Assembly: GCA_018267545.1 (NCBI GenBank)
Contig: JAFDYG010000103.1
Coordinates: 1-40,457, forward strand
DNA length: 40,457 bases
Reading direction: 5' to 3'
From: Bacteroidota bacterium
Lineage (GTDB): Bacteria > Bacteroidota > Bacteroidia > Chitinophagales > Chitinophagaceae
Below the pieces are notes generated by a model that made no database searches, had not been told where the DNA came from, and worked only from the letters and a program-made list of their open reading frames with translations. Below are positions 23,798 to 31,296 of the stretch, in pieces. The translations under genes were made by a program, and so were the position numbers. How positions within the stretch are numbered: position 1 is the stretch's first letter; every line of letters starts with the position of its first letter.

Positions 23798-25171
23798 TCA
23801 AAAGTCTTCCCGGTAGGAGATTTTTCCGTTGGAGAGGGAGGTGTAGTCGACGGAGCCTGCGCCCTGGAAGCGGTACATGATGCCGATGATTTTGCTTCGG
23901 ATGATGTGTCGGGGGACGGTGTAGGCGAGCTTGTCGTTGATGAGGATTTTGGCGCGGCCGCTGTCGGATTCGATGCGGAGCTTGACGTAATCGTTGAAGT
24001 TGGGTACACCGAAGGCGGATAAGTCTTCGCGTTTACCGTCGGTATAGAAGTAGGTGAAGTAGAGGTCGACGGTGGAGATGCAGCCTTTAGCGCAGAGGGG
24101 TATCCAGATGGCGGTGCCTTCGCAGAGGAGATAGATGCGGCTGAGCTGGCAGACGGCGGAACCTTCGGAGTAATCGTTTTTGAGGGCGGTCTCGAAGGTG
24201 AAGTGGTCGGTATAGATCTCACCGTAGTCGCGGACGTTGGTGATCATGACGGTAGGGGGATTGGGTTGGAGCTGGATGTTTTTTTGTTTGATTTGGTCGA
24301 TGGACAGGCTAATTTTTCCGTCGTGGATGGCGTCTTCCTTTTTGAAGTAGACGGGAACGGGGGATTGCTCGACCAGGGGGAGCCATCCGTTGGATTCGAT
24401 GAGCAGGTTGTGTGTCTTGACGGTGTGGTTCTGGACCTGGAGGGTAGCGTGGTAGAAGTCGGGGTAATAATATATAGAAGTATGCTGGTGGTCTTTTTTG
24501 GAGACTTTTACGCGACGGGTGGTATCCCAGGATTGTTGAATTACGACGGAGTCTTCGGGTGAGAGGGCTGCGTTGTAGTCGAAGATAACGGAGTTGGGTA
24601 CACCGGAAGTGACGACCTTTTTGCTGGTGAAGACGTAGTCCTGGGGCATTGGTGGGGGTTTCTGGCCGTGGAGCAGGAGGAAGATGAGGGGGATGGCCAG
24701 GAGTGGGGCGAGGAGCCAGAGTCTTTTCCGCCTGGGTTTTGGGGAATGGTGGAGGCCATTGGTGGGGGCGGGTTGGAGTGGGTCGGCGGCTGATGTTTGA
24801 AGGGGTGCGGGAGTTGGTGGTGTGGCGGGTATTGGTGGTGTGGCGGGTGTTGGTGGTTCGGCGGGGTTTGATGTTTGGGGTTTGGTTGGGTCCGATGTTT
24901 GGGAGTGGCGGATGGTGAAGTCGCGCCAGTTGTCGTAGCCGAGGTATTGAGCCAGGGTATTGAGAGTATGGGTATTGGGGAGGCTATCGTATTTTACCTT
25001 TCCCCAGATGCGTTTGAGGGTGACGTGGCTGATGGTTACGCCGGTTGCGTCGCGGATGAGCTCGCTGAGCTGGAGGAAGTCCTGGTTGGTCCATTTCTCG
25101 CTGTCACCCCAGCCGGTCTTTTCTTCGAATAGGCGTATTACCTGGCGGATCAGGTTTTCATCGGTCTGCAT
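23798..25171 (-). CDS. Single-pass membrane protein with HTH-like N-terminus and outer sensing domain
   Basis: A 457-residue protein. Residues 1-90 form a helical domain common in Bacteroidota (VTISHVTLKRIWGKVKY, then HTLNTLAQYLGYDNWRDF), which looks like a helix-turn-helix. Residues 92-147 are a Pro/Thr/Ala-rich linker built from imperfect repeats. After PRRKR comes one membrane helix (151-168), so the HTH end is cytoplasmic by the positive-inside rule. The outer part (170-457) is beta-rich with a lectin/LamG-like feel near the C-terminus (RIESDSGRAKILINDKLAY). The plan resembles ToxR-type one-component sensors that bind DNA from the membrane. The ligand is unknown; the N-terminal domain may instead bind protein. 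Confidence 0.7.
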   Translation of the reverse strand: MQTDENLIRQVIRLFEEKTGWGDSEKWTNQDFLQLSELIRDATGVTISHVTLKRIWGKVKYDSLPNTHTLNTLAQYLGYDNWRDFTIRHSQTSDPTKPQTSNPAEPPTPATPPIPATPPTPAPLQTSAADPLQPAPTNGLHHSPKPRRKRLWLLAPLLAIPLIFLLLHGQKPPPMPQDYVFTSKKVVTSGVPNSVIFDYNAALSPEDSVVIQQSWDTTRRVKVSKKDHQHTSIYYYPDFYHATLQVQNHTVKTHNLLIESNGWLPLVEQSPVPVYFKKEDAIHDGKISLSIDQIKQKNIQLQPNPPTVMITNVRDYGEIYTDHFTFETALKNDYSEGSAVCQLSRIYLLCEGTAIWIPLCAKGCISTVDLYFTYFYTDGKREDLSAFGVPNFNDYVKLRIESDSGRAKILINDKLAYTVPRHIIRSKIIGIMYRFQGAGSVDYTSLSNGKISYREDF

Positions 25172-25248
25172 AGCAATTATGATTTAGACGAGGTCTTTTG
25201 CGGGCCTCCGGGAATGGTCACGAAAATAGGGCCGTTGGCTATTAGGGT

Positions 25249-25282
25249 TTGGCTTGTACCAACTTGTACCAACGTGTATAGG
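25249..25282. repeat. Tandem 10-bp repeats in a divergent promoter region
   Basis: Two exact copies of CTTGTACCAA (25253-25262 and 25263-25272) and a decayed third (CGTGTATAGG) follow a TTGG, so TTGG-CTTGTA-CCAA also forms a palindrome. The 10-bp period matches one DNA turn. It lies between the divergent sensor gene (start 25171) and the DoxX-like gene (start 25338), and could bind a regulator such as the membrane HTH protein. Confidence 0.45.
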
Positions 25283-25337
25283 CATTGGTTCGTCGTTTTC
25301 CGGGCTGTTGCTCAATTTTAGCAAAATTACTTAAACG

Positions 25338-25736
25338 ATGGATACGGTCGTCAAATTGGCTTGCTATGGGTACGCTTTTATTCTTTTCGTCTTTGGCTGT
25401 CAACATTTTATCTATGTAGATTTCTGTGATCAACAATTGATGCCGACCTGGATTCCCTGGCATCGGTTCTTCATCTACTTCACCGGGGTTGCGTTGATTG
25501 CTGCTGGGGTCAGCATCGTGATCAATAAAATGCGATCGTTGGCGACCCGGTTGTTGGGAGTGATGATTTTGCTTTTTCTGCCGCTGATGCATCTGCCGAT
25601 TTTGATGAATTCGCATTGGCAGGGGGGGAATATTACGAACGCATGTAAGGATTTGGGGCTGGCTTGCGGGGCTCTTTTGATCTCGGGGATCCGGGTGCGT
25701 AGGGAGGAGGTATTTGGGTTGGGTTGTAACCATTAA
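25338..25736 (+). CDS. DoxX-like four-helix membrane protein
   Basis: A 132-residue protein with four hydrophobic helices: GYAFILFVFGCQHFIYV, FFIYFTGVALIAAGVSIVI, LLGVMILLFLPLMHLPIL and LGLACGALLISGI. The spacing and the early FGCQHF motif fit the DoxX-like family of small membrane proteins, some of which are tied to redox balance or stress. No catalytic residues can be named. It ends 10 bases before the retropepsin-like protease start, so the two are probably co-transcribed; how they are linked functionally is not visible. Confidence 0.68.
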   Translation: MDTVVKLACYGYAFILFVFGCQHFIYVDFCDQQLMPTWIPWHRFFIYFTGVALIAAGVSIVINKMRSLATRLLGVMILLFLPLMHLPILMNSHWQGGNITNACKDLGLACGALLISGIRVRREEVFGLGCNH

Positions 25737-25746
25737 ATGTGCTGCT

Positions 25747-26979
25747 ATGAGATTGCTGCTAACCATTCTACTTGTACTGGCCGGTGTTGCCCGTCCTGTC
25801 ACGGCACAACGGATTGCCGAGATCCAACGGATTGTCGGGGAGCGGGAAGATAATGTCTTGCCGGCCGACCGTTATCTTTCGAGTGTAAGCTTCAGGGTGT
25901 TGTTTGGAGGGATCATTGTGGGCAAGGCCTGTCTCAATTCTTTCCCGGACAGTCTTACTTTTATTTTCGACACGGGTTGCGGGAGCATTTCGCTGGATTC
26001 TATGACGGCTGCGAGGCTGGGGCTGGTGCCCCGGGCCAGCGGGCTTTTGCTTCGCGGTGTGGCGGGGATATGTCCGCAGCGTGTGTTGGATTGTCAGACG
26101 TTGCGGCTTGGTGGTGTACAGGTCGATAGCCTAAAGGTACAGGTAGCCGACTATGATTTGCTGAGCAGTGTTTATGGAGAAAAGATCGATGGGATTGTCG
26201 GGGCTGGGTTTTTCTCCCGGTATTTGGTAAAGATCGATTACGATCGGGGTCAGATGGATATTTATACGAGGGGTAACGTCCGATATCCGAGGGGTGGGTT
26301 TCTTTTGAAACCGCGGCTTTATGGATTGCCGATGCTGGAGGGAGATTTGGAAGATGCGAGGGCGATCCGGTCGCGGTTTTATTTTGATACCGGGGCTGGG
26401 TTATGCCTGTTGTTTTCGAGCAATTTCACTTCGGATAGCGCGATCTTCAGTCCTAAGCGGAAGAAGCCGGTAAAGATACAGGGGGCGGGTCTTGGCGGGA
26501 AGACGGAAATGCAGCTGACGACGCTGAAGACGTTTTCGCTGGGGCCGTTTCGTTTTAAGAAAATACCGACGTATATATTCGAGGACGCGTACGACGTGAC
26601 GAGCTATCCGCAGCTGGCGGGGCTGATCGGGAATGATCTGTTGCGGCGTTTTAACCTTTGGTTGAATTACGAGCGGTCGGAAATTTATATTTTACCGAAC
26701 CGGTCGTATAAGCAGCCTTTCGATTATAGTTATAGCGGGGTGACGATCGCGTTGATTGAGGGAAGGATTGTGGTTACGGATGTAATTGAGGAGTCGCCGG
26801 CGGCGAAGGCTGGGTTTCGGGAGGGGGATAGGGTCGTGGCGGTCAATGGGGATAGGAAGCAGGATTTGCAGGTATATCAGGGTTTGCTTCGGACGATGGG
26901 GCCGAAGGTGAAGGTGCTGGTGCAGCGTGAGAATGGGAAGGAGGAGCTGCTGTTGATGAAGGTGCGGAGTATATTGTGA
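25747..26979 (+). CDS. Retropepsin-like aspartyl protease with C-terminal PDZ domain, exported
   Basis: The start at 25747 puts a signal peptide (MRLLLTILLVLAGVA, cut near VTA-Q) at the N-terminus; a longer frame from 25714 would overlap the DoxX gene. The mature chain holds two aspartyl protease half-repeats, each with an Asp-Thr-Gly: Asp75 (FIFDTGCGS) and Asp214 (FYFDTGAGL). This makes it a two-lobed single-chain enzyme rather than a dimer. A PDZ domain follows (about residues 330-405; EESPAAKAGFREGDRVVAVNG region). Such proteins are common and poorly studied in Bacteroidota, and would work in the periplasm or at the cell surface. Length 410 residues. Confidence 0.82.
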   Translation: MRLLLTILLVLAGVARPVTAQRIAEIQRIVGEREDNVLPADRYLSSVSFRVLFGGIIVGKACLNSFPDSLTFIFDTGCGSISLDSMTAARLGLVPRASGLLLRGVAGICPQRVLDCQTLRLGGVQVDSLKVQVADYDLLSSVYGEKIDGIVGAGFFSRYLVKIDYDRGQMDIYTRGNVRYPRGGFLLKPRLYGLPMLEGDLEDARAIRSRFYFDTGAGLCLLFSSNFTSDSAIFSPKRKKPVKIQGAGLGGKTEMQLTTLKTFSLGPFRFKKIPTYIFEDAYDVTSYPQLAGLIGNDLLRRFNLWLNYERSEIYILPNRSYKQPFDYSYSGVTIALIEGRIVVTDVIEESPAAKAGFREGDRVVAVNGDRKQDLQVYQGLLRTMGPKVKVLVQRENGKEELLLMKVRSIL

Positions 26980-26986
26980 GGATGGC

Positions 26987-27874
26987 CTAGCAGGCCATGG
27001 AGAACTTCTCCTTTTTAAAGTCGGTGAAATTCATGCCGGTGGTATTTTTGAAGAATTTGCTGAAGTGTGCGGAGTCGGAGAAGCCGAGGTGATAGGCGAT
27101 CTCTTTCATGCATACGTCTGAATAGGCGGCTTGTCTTTTTGCTTCCAGTGCGATGCGCTGGCGGATGTGGTGACTGGCGGGATAGCCGGTCGCTTTTTTT
27201 ATGCTTTCATTGAGGTAATTGGGGGTGACGGCTAGCTGGCGGGCGTAGTCGGCGACCATTCTCATTTCTTTAAAGTTGCTGTTGAGCAGGTCCATGAATT
27301 TTTGGACGAGGCCGACGCTGCGGGACGGGGCTGTCATCGGGGTGGCTTCTTCCATGTGGCGGGACAGGTAAATCAAAAAGATCTTGAAGTAGCGGCGGAG
27401 GAGTTCCAGGCGGAAGAGGTCGAGGTTTTTAAATTCCTTTAGTAAGCATTCCATGATGAGGGCCATTTCGGCGGTGGATTCATTTTTGGCCGAGACGGTT
27501 TTGCAGCGTTCGAAGAGCTGGTCGACGCCGCCGGAGTGGATCATGTCGAGGTCGATGTCGCTCATCCCCAGGAAAGAGCGCGTGAAGGAGATGACATAGC
27601 CTTCGAGGTCTTCTCCGGATTCGAAGAGGTGGATTTCGCCGGGGCGGACGCAGAAAATTTGATTGGGGCGGATGGCGAATTGTTGCATGTCGATGCGATA
27701 GACGCCGGTTCCCTGGGTGACCCAGACGATTTCGAAATAGTTGTGATTGAGGACGGGGACACCTGCGGGGTCACCGTATTGAACCATGGATTCAAGGGTT
27801 CTAATCTCGAATGTGATGCCGGGGGTGAGGCTTTTGGATGCGTATAGCAACGGGAGGCAGTCGGCTTTTTTCAT
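26987..27874 (-). CDS. AraC-family transcriptional regulator
   Basis: I use the ATG at 27874, giving 295 residues, the usual AraC length; the longer frame adds 47 residues with no domain. An N-terminal cupin sensing domain (NHNYFEIVWVTQGTGVYRID near residue 40) precedes two HTH motifs at the C-terminus (MRMVADYARQLAVTPNYLNE and MKEIAYHLGFSDSAHFSKFF). It lies 148 bases downstream of the GMC oxidoreductase gene on the same strand and may control the DUF1080-GMC pair in response to a glycoside. The effector is unknown. Confidence 0.87.
   Translation of the reverse strand: MKKADCLPLLYASKSLTPGITFEIRTLESMVQYGDPAGVPVLNHNYFEIVWVTQGTGVYRIDMQQFAIRPNQIFCVRPGEIHLFESGEDLEGYVISFTRSFLGMSDIDLDMIHSGGVDQLFERCKTVSAKNESTAEMALIMECLLKEFKNLDLFRLELLRRYFKIFLIYLSRHMEEATPMTAPSRSVGLVQKFMDLLNSNFKEMRMVADYARQLAVTPNYLNESIKKATGYPASHHIRQRIALEAKRQAAYSDVCMKEIAYHLGFSDSAHFSKFFKNTTGMNFTDFKKEKFSMAC
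26999..27016 (+). terminator. Terminator for the protease gene, inside the convergent araC 3' end
   Basis: GGAG-AACTT-CTCC followed by TTTTT, 20 bases after the protease stop and within the last codons of the minus-strand regulator. A neighbouring perfect stem ATGGCC-TAGCA-GGCCAT (26982-26998) spans the araC stop codon. Stems are short, so efficiency is uncertain. Confidence 0.5.
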
Positions 27875-27992
27875 GGCTTTTAATTTTATACTTTGGGTTA
27901 GTCTAATTGCGTGCCTGAAAATAGATTGTTGATTTTCATGTAGTTGTGAGAGTGAGGGGAAGGCGCGCGTCGAAATGACGACGGCTGGTTGT

Positions 27993-28014
27993 GTCAATTG
28001 ACGAAATATCGTCA
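27993..28014. promoter_or_regulatory. Overlapping palindromes upstream of the AraC-family gene
   Basis: GTCAATTGAC (27993-28002, perfect) overlaps TGACGA-AATA-TCGTCA (27999-28014). They lie between the GMC stop and the regulator start, about 120 bases upstream of the latter. They may be an operator, or the longer one a weak hairpin after GMC; no T-run follows in either direction. Confidence 0.35.
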
Positions 28015-28022
28015 CGGAGGGG

Positions 28023-29792
28023 TTAAATATTGCCTTTTTTCAATTCTTCTACGGCGTGGTTGGCGGCGCGGGCTGTCAGGGCCATATAGAGTATGGAGGG
28101 GCTTGCGTTGCCTGTGCTGGTCATGCAGGCGCCGTCGGTGACGAAGACGTTTTTACAGTGATGGAGCTGGTTGTGTTTATTTAGGAGGGAGGTCTTTGGA
28201 TCTTTGCCCATCCGGCAGCCGCCCATTTCGTGGATGTCGCGTCCCGGCGCCCAGTGGTTGTCGTTAGTCGTGATATTTTTTACGCCGATTTTGTGCAGCA
28301 TTTCTTCGCTTTGGGTGAGGAAGTCTTTGAGGAGGCGTTCGTCGTTGTCGTCGTAGTCGACCCTGGTGACGAGGAGGGGGATACCCCATTGGTCTTTGTC
28401 GGTTTTGCTGAGGGTGACGGTGTTGGATTCTTTGGGGATAGTTTCGCCTTGCATGTAGATGTACATACCCCAGCCGCCGGGTTCGGACATGGCTTTTTTG
28501 TAGTCGGCGCCGATATTTTCGGGCAAGGGCTGGCCGTTGGGGCCGGTCAGGGAGGCGCTATCGGGGGTGCCACGGGAGGCGCCCATGAAGGCCATGTAGC
28601 CGCCGACAAAATCGGTGTCTTGTTTTTTTATGTTACGGAAGTTGGGCATCATGCATTCCGACGGACGGCGTCCGTAATAATATGAGTCCTCAAAGCCGTC
28701 GATGGTACCACCGAGGGAGCCGCGATAGTTTTGGAAGGCGACGTATTTACCGAGCAGGCCGTTGTCGTTGCCCAGGCCATTAGGAAAGCGGTTACTGGTC
28801 GAGTTTAGGAGGACGAGGTTGCTGTTGAGTGCGGAGGCGTTGACGAAGATTATGCGGGCGTAGTAGTCGATGGTTTCCTTTGTATTGGTGTCGATGATGC
28901 GGACGCCGCTGGCCTGGCCTTTCTTTTCATCATAGATGATCGAGTGTACGACGGAGAAGGGGCGGATGGTGAGGTTACCTGTGTTTGCGGCCCAGGGGAG
29001 GGTGGAGGATACGGAGCTGAAGTAGCCACCGAAGGGGCAGCCGCGCATGCAGAGGTCGCGGGCCTGGCATTGGGAACGGCCCTGCTGCAGGTGGATGGGG
29101 TTGGGTTTGGTGAGCTGGGCCCAGCGTCCCTGGATCATAAAGCGGTCGGTGTAGTGCTCGCTAATTTTTTGTTTGAGGTGCTGTTCGACGCAGTTGAGCT
29201 CGAATGGGGGCAGGTAGTCCCCGTCGGGCATGGCTTCGATGCCGTCTTTGTTACCGCAGATGCCGGAGAAGCGTTCGACGTGGGAGTACCAGGGGGCGAT
29301 CTCTTCGTAGCTGATGGGCCATTCGATGCCGTAGCCGTAGCGGGCGGGGGCTGTGAAGTCGTAGGGGCTCCAGCGGGGGCAGGCGCGTCCCCATATGAGA
29401 GATTTACCGCCGACCTGGTAGCCGCGGATCCAGTCGAAGGGTTTTTCCTGCACGTAGGGATGGTCTTTATCCTTGATGAAGAAGTGGGCGGTGTCTTCGC
29501 CGAAGCCTGCGGCGGTGGTGATGAGCGGGTTTTCTTTTATGAAGGCGTCCGGCATTTGTTTGCGGTGTGGGAATTGCCAGGGAGCCATGGTGGCGGTGGG
29601 ATAATCTTTGTTGTGGATGATGTCGCGGCCGCGTTCGAGGACGAGGGTTTTGAGGCCGTGCTCGCAGAGTTCTTTGGCGGCCCAGCCGCCGCTGATGCCG
29701 GAGCCGATGACGATGGCGTCGAAGGTGCGGGCTGCTGTCGAACGGGGAGTGGAGGGCGCGGTGGTGTCGCGGGGTTGGTTATTATTTGGCAT
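28023..29792 (-). CDS. GMC oxidoreductase, probable glycoside/sugar 3-dehydrogenase catalytic subunit
   Basis: A 589-residue FAD enzyme. The dinucleotide loop is DAIVIGSGISGGWAAKEL near residue 25, and the active-site region is HEMGGCRMGKDP near residue 525. The closing GDNASPS-like motif is seen as STGNASPSILYMALTARA. A cysteine cluster C-x4-C-x3-C (QCQARDLCMRGCPFGG, near residue 245) may hold an iron-sulfur cluster, as found in some glucoside 3-dehydrogenases. It overlaps the DUF1080 gene by 11 bases. Together they would oxidise C3 of a glycoside and then cut the 3-keto product. No Tat signal is visible and no small or cytochrome subunit is nearby, so the electron acceptor is unknown. Confidence 0.82.
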   Translation of the reverse strand: MPNNNQPRDTTAPSTPRSTAARTFDAIVIGSGISGGWAAKELCEHGLKTLVLERGRDIIHNKDYPTATMAPWQFPHRKQMPDAFIKENPLITTAAGFGEDTAHFFIKDKDHPYVQEKPFDWIRGYQVGGKSLIWGRACPRWSPYDFTAPARYGYGIEWPISYEEIAPWYSHVERFSGICGNKDGIEAMPDGDYLPPFELNCVEQHLKQKISEHYTDRFMIQGRWAQLTKPNPIHLQQGRSQCQARDLCMRGCPFGGYFSSVSSTLPWAANTGNLTIRPFSVVHSIIYDEKKGQASGVRIIDTNTKETIDYYARIIFVNASALNSNLVLLNSTSNRFPNGLGNDNGLLGKYVAFQNYRGSLGGTIDGFEDSYYYGRRPSECMMPNFRNIKKQDTDFVGGYMAFMGASRGTPDSASLTGPNGQPLPENIGADYKKAMSEPGGWGMYIYMQGETIPKESNTVTLSKTDKDQWGIPLLVTRVDYDDNDERLLKDFLTQSEEMLHKIGVKNITTNDNHWAPGRDIHEMGGCRMGKDPKTSLLNKHNQLHHCKNVFVTDGACMTSTGNASPSILYMALTARAANHAVEELKKGNI

Positions 29793-30513
29793 AACGAACG
29801 GAGATTTCTTTGAATAGGACGATGTCGTTGTCGCTGTGGTTTTGGACGCCGAAGTAGCCGGTGTTGGGGCGGCGGCCGCGTTGGGGTTCGAAGTCGAATT
29901 TTCTTGGGGGGACGGGGTCGCCTTCTTTGTAGTCGGTTACTTTATTGCCGTTGACGGTGACGATGGTTCGGGGGCCGTCGAGGGTAATTTCCATGGTGTT
30001 CCATTGTGGGCCCGGGAGGCCGGGTTTGGAGAGGGGTTTTGTGAGGGAGTAGAGGGTGCCGGTTATATGATAGTCGTCTTCTCCGGAGGTTTCGGGGTGG
30101 TTGTCGATTTGTACTTCGTAGCCGTAGTGGACGGGCATCCATTCTTCTTTGGGTTCGATGGGGATGCGGATGAAGACGCCGGAGTTGTCGTTTTCGTGGA
30201 GCATGCGGTAGACGATGCGGAAGGTGCAGTTGCTAAAGGGGTGGTCAGCGTAATAGAGGAGGCCCATGCCGCCGTGGCCGTGGAGGAGGCTGTCTTCGAC
30301 GGTCATGCTGCCGGGGCCGACGTGTTTCCAGCCGGTGAGGTCTCGACCGTTGAAGAGGGGGAGCCACGGGGGAGAAGGTGCGGGGCGTTGGGGGGGAGTG
30401 TTGATAGGGGGCCAGGGAGGAGAAGCGTGGGCGAGGGTATGCGGTGTGGGCTGGCCTGGCGAAAGGGTCAGGCATAGTGATAGGGCGGTTGCCGTTGTGA
30501 AATTGAGGGACAT
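29782..30513 (-). CDS. DUF1080 (3-keto-glycoside hydrolase-type) secreted protein
   Basis: A 243-residue protein with a signal-like start (ATALSLCLTLSPG) and a Pro-rich linker of about 30 residues before the DUF1080 domain, which begins LPLFNGRDLTGWKHVG. The jelly-roll features HGHGGMGLLYYADHPFSNCTF, HYGYEVQIDNHPE and YFGVQNHSDNDIVLFKEISV follow. Some DUF1080 proteins cleave 3-keto-glycosides without ordinary glycosidase chemistry. Its 11-base overlap with the GMC dehydrogenase gene fits that role well. It should act outside the cytoplasm. The exact glycoside is not shown. Confidence 0.8.
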   Translation of the reverse strand: MSLNFTTATALSLCLTLSPGQPTPHTLAHASPPWPPINTPPQRPAPSPPWLPLFNGRDLTGWKHVGPGSMTVEDSLLHGHGGMGLLYYADHPFSNCTFRIVYRMLHENDNSGVFIRIPIEPKEEWMPVHYGYEVQIDNHPETSGEDDYHITGTLYSLTKPLSKPGLPGPQWNTMEITLDGPRTIVTVNGNKVTDYKEGDPVPPRKFDFEPQRGRRPNTGYFGVQNHSDNDIVLFKEISVRYAK

Positions 30514-30540
30514 ATGTCAAGCTTGGTCTCTCAAGTTAGC

Positions 30541-30548
30541 TATTTTTG
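30541..30548 (+). promoter_or_regulatory. Candidate -7 promoter box upstream of the hairpin leader
   Basis: TATTTTTG fits the Bacteroidota -7 consensus TAnnTTTG. Transcription would start near 30554, exactly where the first hairpin begins, giving a roughly 130-base ferritin leader or a small RNA. No clear -33 box is seen. Confidence 0.35.
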
Positions 30549-30553
30549 CCTAA

Positions 30554-30606
30554 ATTGGACGGAGTCCAATTGTACTTGAGGCCCCAAGGCCGAAAGTACA
30601 GACATC
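30554..30606 (+). other. Double-hairpin element upstream of ferritin (copy B)
   Basis: First hairpin ATTGGAC-GGA-GTCCAAT (30554-30570, perfect 7 bp, GGA loop). The second, GTACTT-ga-GGCC-ccaa-GGCC-ga-AAGTAC, spans 30572-30599 and is followed directly by AGACATCA. Copy A at 8702-8735 shows the same order with wholly different stem bases, a covariation pattern expected of a structured RNA or a mobile palindromic element. Confidence 0.55.
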
Positions 30607-30613
30607 ATGATTG

Positions 30614-30653
30614 TTGCGCTAAAAAATTATATTTTGGCAATTTTTTAGCGCAA
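30614..30653. repeat. 15-bp perfect inverted repeat before ferritin
   Basis: Arms TTGCGCTAAAAAATT and AATTTTTTAGCGCAA flank a 10-base spacer and end 31 bases before the ferritin start. A possible promoter (TTTG at 30633-30636, TATCTTTT at 30659-30666, 22-base gap) overlaps it, which suits an operator. T-rich sequence follows on the plus strand, so it could also terminate a leader RNA. Confidence 0.6.
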
Positions 30654-30684
30654 TTCTTTATCTTTTCCGTATAAAAACACCGTT

Positions 30685-31185
30685 ATGCTATCCCAAAACA
30701 TGAAAGAAGCCCTTAATCGACAGGTTTTAATGGAAGCGCAGTCATCGCAAGCCTATCTCGCGATGGGTAGCTGGGCGGAGATACAGCCGGGATTGAAAGG
30801 TTGTACCCAATTTTTCTTCCGTCATAGCGAGGAAGAACGTATGCATATGCTCAAGCTGATCCATTATATCAACGAACGGGGTGGATTTGCCGTAGTTCCG
30901 GCGCTCGATCAGCCCATATTGACTTTTGTTTCTTTGAAGGCGGCTTTCGAGCAGCTGTTCAAGCATGAAATAAAGGTGAGCGAGAGCATCAACAATCTCG
31001 TCGAGATCGCGCTTTCGGAAAAGGATTATGCTACGCATAATTTCTTGCAATGGTATGTGCTGGAGCAGATGGAGGAAGAGCGTCTGGCGCGGGAGTGTAA
31101 TGACAAGCTGGAGCTGATCGGGGATGATAAGAGCGGCTTATATCTTTTCGACCGCGATATTATGACGATGGATAGGGAGTCTTAA
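30685..31185 (+). CDS. ftnA: Ferritin (FtnA-type iron storage protein)
   Basis: A 166-residue four-helix protein of normal ferritin length. Ferroxidase ligands are visible: Glu17 in LMEAQSSQAYLAM, Glu51 and His54 in HSEEERMHMLKL, and later acidic residues in QWYVLEQMEEERLA. It should assemble into a 24-mer that oxidises and stores iron in the cytoplasm. It stands alone as a single gene, with an unusual structured 170-base upstream region holding a 15-bp inverted repeat and a double-hairpin element, which may provide iron- or stress-dependent control. Confidence 0.93.
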   Translation: MLSQNMKEALNRQVLMEAQSSQAYLAMGSWAEIQPGLKGCTQFFFRHSEEERMHMLKLIHYINERGGFAVVPALDQPILTFVSLKAAFEQLFKHEIKVSESINNLVEIALSEKDYATHNFLQWYVLEQMEEERLARECNDKLELIGDDKSGLYLFDRDIMTMDRES

Positions 31186-31296
31186 TGATGGTGGGTTTGT
31201 CCGCGGTATTTCTGCATTGGTTAGGTGGTTTGGCCTGTATGTCCTTTTGTGGGTGAGCCTGCTTTCTGCTTACCCCGAAATGGGATATTTTTAAGC

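Noticed and set aside
28944-29813. Plus-strand frame of 289 residues opposite the GMC oxidoreductase
   Set aside because: Composition-driven shadow (Gly/Ala/Val/Glu) of a gene with clear FAD motifs.
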